Shown here: piece by piece, positions 1-11,334 of the stretch
How positions within the stretch are numbered: position 1 is the stretch's first letter
How the letters are laid out: every line of letters starts with the position of its first letter
Source of the DNA: Rhizophagus irregularis
Taxonomy: Eukaryota > Glomeromycota > Glomeromycetes > Glomerales > Glomeraceae
Assembly: GCF_026210795.1 (NCBI RefSeq)
Contig: NC_089435.1
Coordinates: forward strand, 310,001 to 374,000
Length of the DNA: 64,000 bases
Direction: 5' to 3'
Notes under the pieces: generated by a model
Told to the model about the DNA's origin: nothing
The model's input: only the letters and a program-made list of their open reading frames with translations
Databases searched by the model: none
Made by a program: the position numbers and the translations under genes

Positions 1-1346
1 CTTTTGTAAATACTTATGTAAATCTCCATTCTGCGCATATTGCATAACTAGTATATAATCGTCTAATTTTGGATCCTTTGTAAAACCATGGGTTTTAATA
101 ATAGTTTCATAACTTCCATAATGATGATTTATCTTTAACTATTAATTCCCAAGATTAATAAGATTAAAATTAAAATATTTTTAATGAATATCAAATAAAA
201 ATAATTACGAATTGTTGACGTATTTACCTCATTCATAAAATATTTTTCAGCAAATTGAGAGTTTTTAAACCTTTTTAAAATGACAATGTTATCTCTAGTC
301 AAAAAACGATAAATATTCTTATTTGAACCATTTAACCGAGTTGCTTGATATACAATACTAAACCCTCCTTTTGTTATTTCTTTTACATTTGTAAATTGAG
401 AATATGGTATATATCTCATTAATAGTCCTTTAAAATTATCGCAAATAGAAATACAACACATCTCGAATGGAACGAAATATTCATCAATACTTTTTACATT
501 GTTAGCAAAATTAGCTATTTCCAATTGATATGATCTTATGCTAACAAGAAAATCATCTAAAACACTATCTCCACTGTTAATACCAATCATCTTTGTGATA
601 TCAAAAGTAATAGTTGATACTCTCTTGCATTTTTTACATTGCGATTGATTTGTATATCCAAAAATAACATTTGTTGTTAAACAAAATCTACATCCAATAA
701 AAAATATGAAACAATTTTCACAATACTTTTGACAGTTAGATGTTAATATTAATTCTTCAAAACAAAAACAACTAAATCTATTTTCCCACCATGGTAAATA
801 AATAATTGAAATAGGCTTTTTAGTTAAGGTTGATTCTATATATCCAATAGAGATTAGATAACAATTTGAACATAATTTAAATTCCGTTATAATGTTATGA
901 TCTGTTCCTTGATATAATAATTTTCCGCATAGTTTACAATATTTTTCACTTTCGAACACGTTTTTGTATATGGGAATTTTTTTCGATTCCGAAGTGTAAC
1001 TACGTATTTGTTTAAAAACTAATATTGTCAAGCAATTTCTACAGCATTCTTGAATATTTCGTGATACTTTTGTTCCATTTATTTCATGTTCACTACATTC
1101 TAAGTCCTCTGCAAATAAATATACGTCCAAGTATATATTATTATCTGTTATTTTAGTTAAATAACATGATAAGCATTTTTTGCAATATTTTTGCTCATAA
1201 ATTAACGTTTTTGTATATACTCCTCCACAATGAAAACAATATTCATCTCTCAAATTAAATGAAACGAAAAAAATCGGTACGGGACTAGATTTTAATTTTG
1301 GTGTTGGATCAAAAGAATTTTCATCATTTACATTTATAAGATCCAT
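1..1346 (-). CDS. Cys-rich protein kinase K1, 5' part (runs off window)
   Basis: Minus-strand gene cut by the left edge. Exon 1 is 1346-228; intron 227-139 (GTAAATAC..ATAG); exon 2 continues from 138 beyond the window. The first ~270 residues carry many CxxC pairs (CFHCG, CKKC, CRNC, CKLCG, CSNC, CENC, CRFC, CKKCK), probably zinc-binding. The kinase domain begins near the end of exon 1 with the glycine loop KGGFSIVYQAT and the lysine in VILKRF. Exon 2 encodes the hinge side (DDYILVMQYAQNGDLHKYL). The layout matches K4 at 54585-56953 with phase-0 first intron. No break is visible in the part present. Most likely a Ser/Thr or TKL-type kinase; the substrate is unknown. The catalytic loop lies outside the window, so activity cannot be judged. 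Confidence 0.88.
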
Positions 1347-2133
1347 TTTATTATGTTTTCCATATAAGCAAGTATTGAAAATTCGATATATTTATAGTTT
1401 TTCAAATCCTTAAATGATGAATATCTGAATAAATATAGAATTTTCTATCAGTGAATTCTCCAGAAAATTCGGTTCGTATTTATTTTTGGAAGTACTTTAT
1501 CTAAGGGTATAATAAATGCATAATGTTAATGATGCTGATCTGTTGATCTACATGCCTAACTCTACCAATTGAAAGGAGAAGAACAAAACAAGGGGGGGAT
1601 GTTTCTATTTTAAGAATTTCATTGAAAAATATTTTTCCTTTACGTTTTGTATATTAAAATAAAATATATAGTTTGACTTCTATCCGTGATTACTAACTAA
1701 ATTGTTGCTGATCGTATTTTAATTTTTGTGCGATCTGTCTGTCGTGTAAAACATTAAACATTTGAACCATCATTTTGATTTTTTAAAGAAAAATTTCCTT
1801 ATATGTCCAAATACACGATCTATTATTGTTAAAGAAAATAGCAAGTTAAAATAAATTTGTGGTAATTTAAATATTATTACAGTCGCCACTTAATATAACG
1901 AACCACGGAACCACCCTCCGTATAGGGTGAATTCATAATATAATACTAATAATCTATACAACGAACAGTACGGTATATAGATTCAAACATGATTAAATTA
2001 TTTTTTTACATGATTAAAAATTATTAAAGTATTCGAAATAAATTATGAATTTTAACCTGCACGTCATATTATATTGTATTCCGATGAAGAAAAAGATTAA
2101 CCGCGTATATGATTACCCTAAAGTTAGTGTTGC
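1347..2133. other. K1 upstream flank
   Basis: No gene seen. The first ~230 bases resemble the 5' flanks of K2 (from 13722) and K4 (from 56954). Around 1790-1880 the sequence resembles 52540-52610 upstream of K3, so K1 and K3 share a longer ancestral flank. Confidence 0.6.
1437..1472. promoter_or_regulatory. Conserved inverted-repeat element upstream of K1
   Basis: An AGAATTTTCT half-site and a GAAAATTCGG half-site flank a GTGAATTC core. Versions occur at similar distances upstream of K2 (13810-13855) and K4 (57046-57089). In K4 the arms AATTTTCTGT/ACAGAAAATT are perfect. A regulatory role is inference; a tiny inherited mobile-element relic is the alternative. Confidence 0.4.
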
Positions 2134-2336
2134 GATCCGTCAATCCGTCAATCCGCCAATCCGCGGATTTATCCGATTCGAAACCATTCCGGCGGATGAA
2201 GATACGAATAATTTGTCATCTGCTATTTCTGTACATAAATCCGGATCCATCCGTTTGATTAGTAGTATTTTATAGTAATGGATCCATTTGGATGGTTGTC
2301 TGGATCATCCGTTATTTACGGATCGGTCATCCGGAT
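2134..2336. repeat. ATCCG-rich foldback-like repeat
   Basis: The left part repeats ATCCG units (for example ATCCGTCAATCCGTCAATCC) and the right part carries ATCCG/CGGAT units in opposing orientation. It resembles a small foldback element with degenerate arms. A short open frame across it is explained by the repeat and is not called. Confidence 0.5.
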
Positions 2337-2667
2337 TTTTATATTGAAATTCATACCGATGGTTATTTATTTTTTTTAAAAAAAAAATATTATAATACTG
2401 TATATTTTAATATTGTAACTTTTTTTTACAATTTATGTTTTTTTTACCCATTTTTAAAAAAACTTTCTTAAAATAAAAGAAACGATTAACGCTAAAATAT
2501 GTGTTATTACGTCACAAAATGTTAAAAATTATCATACATACAGTTTATAAAAATAGCAAATATAACCCAATGATCATCACATGACGATCAAGTAAAAGAT
2601 GAAACTTGTATTACTGCATGGTGATGAACATTAATAATGGAGGGAACCAATGATTAATATTATATAG

Positions 2668-2812
2668 TTATTGGGTAAGAAGTATTCAATATGAAGATTT
2701 ATGACCGTCGATGTTAAATGATTGGCCGTTATTGTGCCACGTAGTGGCACAATGGCCAATCATATAATGTTGATGGTCAAAATGGTAATATTGAATACTT
2801 CTTACCTAATAA
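2668..2812. mobile_element. 145-bp fully palindromic MITE
   Basis: The arms TTATTGGGTAAGAAGTATTC and GAATACTTCTTACCTAATAA pair end to end. The complementarity continues almost to the centre (GTGCCAC GTA GTGGCAC, 2734-2750), so the whole unit can fold into one hairpin. There is no coding capacity and no clear target duplication. Its superfamily is unknown. Confidence 0.8.
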
Positions 2813-2846
2813 TGATTTTATTGTGGCAGACCACCAAGATCATGTT

Positions 2847-3030
2847 TTAAAAGTTTATTTAAACTTTCTTTTAAATTTCAATTTTTACGCGTCTTTTTCT
2901 TTACGCGTTTAAAAGTTTATTTAAACTTTCTTTTAAATCCACTCATTTGTACACATTTTTTCTTTACGCGTTTTTTCTTTTACACATTCTTTTTTATATA
3001 CACTTTTTAAATACCCTACTTTTTCTTTAC
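2847..3030. repeat. Short direct repeats upstream of the recombinase gene
   Basis: A ~30-bp T/A-rich unit at about 2847-2876 recurs at about 2908-2938, 62 bp apart. CTTTACGCG occurs three times between and after them. The repeats lie just before the recombinase start, so they may be subterminal or promoter repeats of that element; this is inference. Confidence 0.55.
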
Positions 3031-3071
3031 ACATTTTTTTCTTTCAACCTATTCTATTATTTATTTTAATA

Positions 3072-4699
3072 ATGAAGGAAAAAACTAACAAAAATAAAAT
3101 AAATAATGATAAAGTATGTTGTTATTATTACCAAAATATTGTTATATTAATTTGCTAATACAATATTTTCTATTCAAGTTTTATTTACCTACAGAAGACG
3201 AAATAAATTTTTTCAAAAAGAAGTCAAGAGTAGTAAATACAGATAAATCCACAGCAAATTGGGTTCACCAATTTGAAAACTTTCGTGAAAAAGCTGGATT
3301 TACTGGTAAAAGCATAGATATTACTGATAGAAAGGAATTAGAAAGTCAAATCTGTAGTTTCGTAACAGTTATGAAGACTAATTCTGGTGAAGAATACAAG
3401 GCTAGATCTATCCTCAGTGCTATACATGCATTAAACCGACATTTAAATGATTTATCATCACTATCTCCAATGGATTTTACTTCAAGAAAACAATTTCCAA
3501 TATTATATGATGTATTAGATGGCAAAATGAAACATGTAGCAGAACAAGGAAAGGCCAATGTTCAAGGAGCTGATGGTCTTTCTGTTGAAGAATGTAAAAA
3601 AATACTGTATTCACCAGTATTAAACATTGACACACCCACTGGATTGTTAAAAAAAGTCTTTTTTTTAAATGCATTATTCTTAGCTCTTAGAGGTGGTGAG
3701 CACTATTCATTACAATATTCTCATTTTAAGTTTAGAGCTGATGGTCAGGGTTTTGATGTAAATATTCCTCGAAGTAAAACAAATCAAAGGGGTATTAATG
3801 GCTCATTAAATGATGAAAAATTAAGAATTCCATATCATCCAATGATAATGGAAACTTATAACAAATATTTTTCTAAAAGACCAGGTAATGCCGATAAAGA
3901 ATTCTATTTAAGAGAATATGTGTCTGAAGATGGTGAGTTCAATGTACTTTATCATTTTATGCTATTTTTTTCAGTAATATGACATTTATTAGTTAACTTA
4001 TTTATTTATTTATAGATTATATTATTTATAATCGTTGGTTTCAAAAGTTTCATGTTGGTGAAAAGCGATTAAAAAATTTTTTACATGAAATTGTAATAGA
4101 ATGTGGTATTGATATTGGCAATCGAAAGATCAGCAACCATAGCGCCCGAAAAAGTTTAGTAGGAATATTGAAAGAACTTGGTACTAGTGACAATGAAGTT
4201 ATGGCAATTACCCGGCATAAATCAAATTCAGGATTTACTAGCTATGAAAGAACTAAAGAAAAAATGCAGAATGTTAGTTTAAACAACTTAATGAACGTTC
4301 TTATAGATAATGATCAAATGGAAGGCTCGGGTGAGTTTTAATTTTAATTTTTAAATTGATTTTCAATATACTAATTATACAATATGGAATTTTAGATGTT
4401 TTAGAACCTTTGCCACATTTTTCAATGCCAGATAAGCAAGCATTAACACCAATTGAACTTAAATCAACTTTTACTAGTGCACGCGAAATTTTTAAAGGTA
4501 ATTTATTAATAGTTTGTTTTATTTTATTTTATTTTATTGATTTCTATTAATAAAATTAGCTGAAATCAATCAAGAAAGCCGAATTCCATTTTCTAACAAA
4601 TCCAACAAATTGACAATAAATGAAACTGAAACTTTACAGGATATTTTTAAAGGAAACGGATCAATTTTCAATAATTGTACATTTGTATTCAATAGATAA
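3072..4699 (+). CDS. Crypton-type tyrosine recombinase, apparently intact
   Basis: Five exons: 3072-3113, 3179-3932, 4016-4330, 4396-4497 and 4560-4699, all with GT..AG introns and phases that join into 450 codons plus TAA. The tyrosine-recombinase residues are in order: R185 (ALRGGEH), H307 and R310 (NHSARKS), H333 (ITRHKSNSGF) and Y342 (TSYER). An N-terminal helical core-binding-like region comes first. The C-terminus ends in a FKGNGSIFNNCTFVFNR tail, which I associate with fungal and animal DUF3504/ZMYM-like recombinases. Start chosen because the ATG at 3072 splices in phase 0 to exon 2. No zinc finger or BED domain is visible. It is either an autonomous Crypton-like element or a domesticated copy. 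A TACTGTA at 3603 lies in frame and does not break it. Confidence 0.85.
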
Positions 4700-5039
4700 T
4701 ACTAATATAGTTTAAGTAACAGTTTTTCAAATTGCTGTACAGTATTAAGCTAAACTAATGTAAATGATATTTGGTAAATGACGTAATGCGTTAGCAATAT
4801 TGAGCGGAAATTAAATAACATGATCCTATAGGGATGCCCAATAAAATGATGTAATTCCAAAAGTTAGTAATACATTAGAAGTTAATAACTCTAAAATAAG
4901 TACCCTTAAATTAGCAATAATCTTAGAGTTTAAACTTATATTTTGTATTTTGATGTATATTAAACCAAGCAATGTATTTTATTTAATAAAGTTCTTATTT
5001 TTATTTAACATCACTTGTCGGGAGAGAAGGTGGCAGCTT
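4700..5039 (+). other. 3' flank of recombinase gene
   Basis: No gene seen. The right end of any Crypton-like element should lie here, because similarity to 52985-54015 resumes at about 5040. Confidence 0.4.
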
Positions 5040-5890
5040 CTTTCGCATGATAACAGACTTAGCTTAAGATTTAAAACCATATAAGAATTACAAAAAGATG
5101 AGTTTATGCATCAAATTTTGAGATTTCTTTAACGTACTACAATAAAACTATCCTTGGTATAAATTTACTTCTTACTGTTGTTACTAAAAATTTTAATAAA
5201 ATAACTTCAACCTTGTTGATTTTAAAGTTAGTCAAATTTAAAATTTGAAGCTTTACTCCGTTCCAATAAAATATTTTAAAAAATCTGGAATATTGAGAGG
5301 TTTCCAGACCTCAGTACTGTGTATTTACACACGTGATAGTATTGGCGGAGAAAACGCAAGAAAAATCTTCATTTTTTATTGTCCAATCCTATAAAAATTC
5401 AAAATTATATATTAATCAGTATAATTATTAAAAATTGTTATTAGTTTTATAATAGTAAAGACCCAAAGCCTCTTGAACAATCATTAATTAAACTATACAA
5501 ATACAGTATTCTCAAATATATTAATAATTTTAGTACTAAGTTAAAAAGAATATTCAACCGCACGCTCTAAATTCTATTAAATGACGATAGTAGTGTTATC
5601 CAACTAATTTATTATAATTGTCAAATGGATATTTATATTATTGAATCTAATATTTTAGAATTACTGTAAAGCGAACATAACTAAATAGTTTGTTTAATCA
5701 TATTCATTCTGTTTAGGGTAGCCAAGAGTCTTAATCAAAAATTATTTTAGATTTTTTTTTTTTAGCCGCAAAATTGTACCGACTTAATATTACGTATTGG
5801 GATGTCGAAACTTAAAGTTCGCGTGACCGCAATCGCAAATCTCTGGCCCGCATTATTAAAATCTGACCAGAATTATGGTTAAAATAAGTA
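5040..5890 (+). repeat. Dispersed repeat, copy 1
   Basis: Collinear with 52985-54015. Shared landmarks are GACTTAGCTTA, CCATATAAG, GAGAAAACGCAAGAAAA, TCTCAAATATATTA and CTGGCCCGCATTATTAAA. Copy 1 has an extra CAGTA at 5514-5518 relative to copy 2. No long reading frame. Confidence 0.75.
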
Positions 5891-7840
5891 TTAACCTGTT
5901 TACCTATAATTGAGATGTCCTTAATTTTTATTTTGTATGAATTTCACAGTTATAAAAATGAAACAAATTAAAATAACTAAATAATATTTTTTTACTGTAA
6001 ATTTAAGGGTAAGAAAATTTACATTTTTATATTGGAAATAAAAAAATGTTAAAAATTTTATTATATTCAGTAAGTCATTAACTAGTTAACCATTGTAATA
6101 AGTTGAAGAAAATTCAAATATATGTCATTCACTCAGTTATATATATATAATCATATCCCGTCAATGATCGTAGATAAAATATTCAAAAATCCGAAGTTTT
6201 AGAGGCATGAAAAAAAATAATTTTTTTTTTTGTTTATATAACGAGAGATAAACTAATTTTTATTTTATATATATAATAGTGATTATTAAAAACTGAAATC
6301 AGAATTACTATTTTTAGAATCAGAAAATTCTGACTGTTTATTTAAAGGAATTATGTTATGTTTCAGGATACCGAAAATTTATATATATCATAATTTTTTA
6401 TGCAGTTTAATATAAATCCAAAAAAAAAAAATGTCTGACGAAATGACGTTTAGAATCTCCATATAAATAATTGAATTGTGTAACATGAAAACTCATAGAA
6501 TGTCTACGCCCGGCAGGGTTGAGGAGGAACGGTCTTTCAGTCTTCGGTCCAGGATTTGAGGACCGGTACTGGACCGGTCCAGATCGGTCTGATTATAAAA
6601 AAATCATATTTTTTAATTATTTTTTTTTTTGGTAAAAGAGATGATTTACCCTATTTCTAAGTCTTCTAAAGTTTTTTTAACTAATACTTCCTTCCACTAC
6701 TATTTTGCTTGTCCTTTCCCTTGGACAGTAATTGTTTTTCTGTTATCATACTCAAATCGAAACATCTTTCATTAACCGCTGCTTTACTGTACCCTGGGCC
6801 TGGGTTGAAATAAACTTTATAAGTCCTTAATTTTGGTCGGTTCTATATATGTACGAAAATTATAAACAATGTACTAGTATAATTTTTTTTTAGATTTAGT
6901 GAACGTACGTACTATGAGTAATACAAAAAGTTTTAATATAACAAAAAACTGTTGTACGTACTATAATTGTTAACAATATGCTACAATTGCTAATAATTAT
7001 AAATTGTAATAATATCTAAATCTTGAAACTCGTTTTTTCGTTCTTTAAATTGTTCTTTAAATTATTGAGCTGAATTTTTTGCTTTTACTTCGCGTTTTTT
7101 AACGTCTATAGTAAACATGAAGATGTATTAATAGAATATTTTAATATGGAATATAACGTAATAAAAAAAAATTAATTCTTATTTTAATTTAACAAACGAA
7201 ATAATAAAATTCTTATATTGCGTACTTCGTATATTTAAATGGTTTACAGAGGCCTAGAGGGTAATGATATTATTAATTTCAGAGCGCAGTATCATATTTG
7301 TATAAAATTTTTTAGTTTTAAATTGCTGCGGTCCGAAATGACCTTAACTATTGGACAATTGACAATAAATTTTATTGGGTAATTTTTAGTTATCCGCAAA
7401 TTTCTGCAGCCTTGAATTTAATTTTGAAATTTATTTTAATTGGTGTTTAATTTTTATTGATCTAAAGTTTTAGTTAGGAACTTTATAGGTCATTTTAGAA
7501 CTTTGATTTCACTTCTGAAATATTTTTGAATAATATAACTTAGTAAATACGCCCTTATATTTTGATAGTACATAGGTGATACGAATATATCATTCAAGGA
7601 AGGAATTTTGTGAAAAAAAACATTATTCCGAAATTTGTTTAGTACATTATATTATTAGTACAGAAAGATTTGCCGATCATGTATTAATATGGCCCATTTT
7701 ATATTAAAATCGTTATCGTTTTTGATAACGTTAAGCAGTGAAACAAACATACTATTAAAATAGAAATAAATTCTTGATAATATTTTATCATCAAATGATG
7801 AGTAAAGATCACATGACACTTGTAGTCTTATTCAACATTA
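5891..7840. other. AT-rich spacer
   Basis: No gene supported on either strand. A GC-richer patch at about 6505-6590 carries opposed GGTC/GACC words (GGACCGGTACTGGACCGGTC) and may be the tip of a foldback element. The rest is long A/T runs. Confidence 0.5.
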
Positions 7841-7843
7841 TAC

Positions 7844-7850
7844 TATATAA
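7844..7850 (+). promoter_or_regulatory. TATA box of NQ1
   Basis: TATATAA about 70 bp before the ATG. NQ3 (16672) and NQ4 (26510) have a TATAAA at a comparable place, which supports a shared core promoter. Confidence 0.5.
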
Positions 7851-7919
7851 ACCAAGCAATTATCCTCGTTTTTTTTTTAAAAAAAAATTCAATATTAAAA
7901 TAATATTATAAAATTTAAT

Positions 7920-9017
7920 ATGGGAAACACGAATTTAAATAACCATATTATACGAGACTATTCAACTGGAAATAACTTCGTACCTTCAATTATTGACAAT
8001 AATGAAAACTTTCAACACACTTCAATGATTTTAGACACCTCACATATTAATAATATTGATATGACTGCTCTTGCACCTCAAAATATTACGTTTGAATTTT
8101 ATCTTCCTTTACCAAATGATACGCGTATTTATCATGTTACTTATACCGAATTAAATTCAGTAGGAATCGCGCAACTTTTGAATGATAGAATTAATTTATC
8201 CCACATTCTCAATCATCGGCTTCCATATCATTATAATATACAAAATTTAATTCGGCAAGAAATTGTTCAAAAATCTACCTCGCAGCAATCTTTCGATACT
8301 ATGGATATTCAACGTAATTTTCAAGAATATTCGGATAATAATGTTTTCGATGTATCTTCAATTCTTCCTATTCAACAACCTGTTGATTATCAACAAGATG
8401 TCATCCCACAACAATCCTTCGATACTATGGATATTCAACGTAACTTCCAAGAATCTTCAGATAATAATGCTAACGACGTATCTTCAATCTCTCTTATTCC
8501 TGTTGATTATAAACAAGATACTATCTCGCAACAACCTTTCGATAATATAAAATTTGAATTTTATCTTCCTTTACCAAATGATGTATATACCTATCATGTT
8601 ACTTATACCGAATTAAATTTAACAGAAATCGCACAACTCTTAAATAATAGAATTGATTTATCTCACATTCCCAATCATAGACTTCCATATCATTATAATG
8701 TACAACGTTTAATTAGGCAAGAAATTGTTCAACAATCTATTGGTTATCAACAAAACACCTCCCCACAACGATCTTTAGATACTATTGATGTTCAACCGAT
8801 TTACCAAGAATATTTAGAGAATACTAGTGCTTGCGTTGTATCTTCAATTTCTCCTATTCTACAACCTGTTGATTATCAACAAGATGCCATCGCACAGCAA
8901 ACTTTCGATACTATGGATATTCAGCCCACTATCCAAGAATATTCAGATAATAATGCTTACGATACATCTTCAGTTCCTCCAAACAGTCTTGGTGATACCT
9001 CAACCACATCAAATTAA
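7920..9017 (+). CDS. Asn/Gln/Ser-rich two-domain protein NQ1, function unknown
   Basis: Intronless, 365 residues. Not a family I can name. A ~60-residue conserved block occurs twice, at 57-117 and 211-271. It begins FEFYLPLPND, contains YHVTYTELN, and ends HYN(I/V)Q..IRQEIVQ. Each block is followed by Gln/Asn/Ser-rich linker repeats of ~40 residues (QQSFDTMDIQ...FQEYSDNNA..DVSSIS..QQPVDYQQD). No signal peptide, membrane segment or catalytic motif is visible. The block looks like a small alpha/beta fold; the linkers look disordered and prion-like. Window paralogues (15101, 16718, 26521, and a decayed minus copy near 25.7-26.2 kb) have one block each, so NQ1 probably arose by internal duplication. 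Its 3' flank resembles those of NQ3 and NQ4. Confidence 0.75.
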   Translation: MGNTNLNNHIIRDYSTGNNFVPSIIDNNENFQHTSMILDTSHINNIDMTALAPQNITFEFYLPLPNDTRIYHVTYTELNSVGIAQLLNDRINLSHILNHRLPYHYNIQNLIRQEIVQKSTSQQSFDTMDIQRNFQEYSDNNVFDVSSILPIQQPVDYQQDVIPQQSFDTMDIQRNFQESSDNNANDVSSISLIPVDYKQDTISQQPFDNIKFEFYLPLPNDVYTYHVTYTELNLTEIAQLLNNRIDLSHIPNHRLPYHYNVQRLIRQEIVQQSIGYQQNTSPQRSLDTIDVQPIYQEYLENTSACVVSSISPILQPVDYQQDAIAQQTFDTMDIQPTIQEYSDNNAYDTSSVPPNSLGDTSTTSN

Positions 9018-11334
9018 TTAAGGCTAAACTCAAATTATAATTTATAGTATTAAGCTAGTATGTCATTATATGCTTTGTTATATTTATATGTTACAATTTA
9101 ACATTTGATGTTAATATAAATTCAATATTTATATGATTTACCGAATAAGTTTTTTTAAAGGGTGGGTTAGATAGATTTACATATTATATTATTATTATTA
9201 TTATTATTTTATACCATTCCCATTTCCAATATTACCCGGTTATCTGGTGTTTTTTTTCGTCCAAAATACTACACAATTTTTGAAAATGACGATAATCTAT
9301 TTTAAGAATAATTTATTGAGATTAAACGAACTTCTATTTATTAACTTAATGATTTAATTTTCGATTTCGATAATTGAGTTCTCCTTCAAGGGTATAGGGA
9401 ATAATGTGCAAGATACAAACAATTCGTTTCATTTCGATGTTTAAATTTTGGTGGATATATAAACGTGGGTTCTTGTCATACTTCAGAATTATTACTATTT
9501 ATTTATTTTTTCTTTTTTATAAACTTTAAATACTATGTTTAAGTTTCTTTAAAAAAAAAAAATAAAATGCTTTTCTTCGAATATTAAATTAACACATGAT
9601 CTGGCGTTTAAATTTTCTAATAAAAATCCTCCTCTAACTATTTTAATATAAAAGTTGGTATAGTTTTATGTGAATACAAACGAAAAAAAAAATTCTTATT
9701 CTAAGATTTTATCACGTTACAGTCGTTACATTAAAATTTCCTTTTGTTTATCTTTCTGTTAATTTATTGTATACAAATAACGTAAAGGTAAAATCACGAA
9801 TTCACGATTGATCAAAGAAATCAAATGAAATTTTATTAAGATTGAATGTAATAAATATCCTTTTGAATTACTTTAAACAAAAATTCTAATAATGGAATTT
9901 TTGCTCTTTACAAGTTTTGTTTGTTTCTGTGAATTGTAAAAATAACTATATTTGAATGCTTAGTTTGAGCAGAGCAGCATTTTAGCACCAAGCGAAGAAA
10001 TAATATCAAGTAACCCAATTTTATTTATCAAAGAAAAAAAAAACATTTATATTAATTTATATAAGAAAACTATATATAAAATTCTATATGAGTATGTTTG
10101 ACTTTCGAAGATATTCTGATTTTACAATAAATAAGCAATAATATTGGCACGGGAGAATGCTTAAGATGGAATATCTCTTACAAGAATAAAAAAATTTGTT
10201 AATTATAGAAAAATATCATAAGTCTATAAAAATAAAAAATGGTTACTTATAGTATCTTACGCAAATCGTCATTTAATATATGTCTTATATATATTTTTAT
10301 GGCGTCAGAAAATTTTAAACAACTTTTTAATTAATATTTAGAAAAAATTGTTCGAGAAAATACTATAAATATAATTATTCCACTATCGTTATTAACCAAG
10401 TGCCCTAATAAATACCTAATCACGAAAATTTTACGTGAATTTATTAGTAAATAAAGCTTACTATTTAGTTTCCTCTTTTAAATAGTTCTTACTATAACGA
10501 AATAAAATCGAATGGCAGCTCCCCTGCTCCCCTGCTAATAAGTCAATTTCTTGTTATCAGTACACAATAATTATTAAATGATATTTAGATTACCCTCTAT
10601 AAATTAATTTGAATTGTGTAACGAGAAATTATCGCTAGAATGATTCGATTGTATGAAGAATTTCGATCCCGGTTCGAAGCAACGGGTTGTTGCTAGTATT
10701 TAAAATAAAAAAAATCACATAAATCAAAAAATTATTGATCTACCTTTTCTGTGCAGAAACTAGCGAAATTTGTTTAACAAGAAAATGTGAACTTTTTTTT
10801 TGTCGTTATTGGGAATTTTAAAATTTTAAACGAAACATCAAAAATCATCTGATTTGGGATCTGTCATTAGGAGTTTTAGAACGCTATACAAAATCTTACA
10901 TTTTTATAATAACGATAATTTTAAGTGAATTTTAATTTTATACACGAAACATTGAAAAACTTGCTTTGTAAATCATTTCAAGTGAGTTATGGGTTTTCCA
11001 ACATTTGTTTGTTATTTTATCAACGCCTTGTATAAATACAAATTATAAAATCTCGTACTTAAATTTACATGTGTCATTTTCATCTAAGCTAATTGAATAA
11101 TATATAAAATATATATACTCTAAATCTAAATACTGTATAGTATTGAAATTAAAACGATATTTATATGAAAATTTTTTCTATTTCTTATTTTTTCAATCGG
11201 TGATGTGTAGCATCGCTACAGACTGGTTTAGTTTTTGAGAGATATGAGACATCCCTTAATTAATTTTAATTCGTTTTCCTATTTTAAATTAAAAAAATAA
11301 ATAAATAAAAATAAAAATATAATATAACATTTAA
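9018..11334. repeat. Duplicated flank between NQ1 and K2
   Basis: No gene seen. About 9290-9330 matches the 3' flanks of NQ3 (17515) and NQ4 (27330). About 9580-10200 is collinear with 28170-28850, which leads into AKR A. About 10850-11330 matches the kinase 3' flanks at 33170-33480 and 49060-49480. An AKR gene expected between these blocks is missing here. Confidence 0.6.

Noticed and set aside
2045-2275. 76-codon frame
   Set aside because: Overlaps the ATCCG repeat; no family resemblance.
3603-3609. TACTGTA in the recombinase gene as an excision scar
   Set aside because: It reads in frame inside a conserved-looking region (KKILYSP), so it is likely coincidence.
10660-10700. Second B-box-like word (GGTTCGAAGC)
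   Set aside because: No tRNA fold could be built around it.
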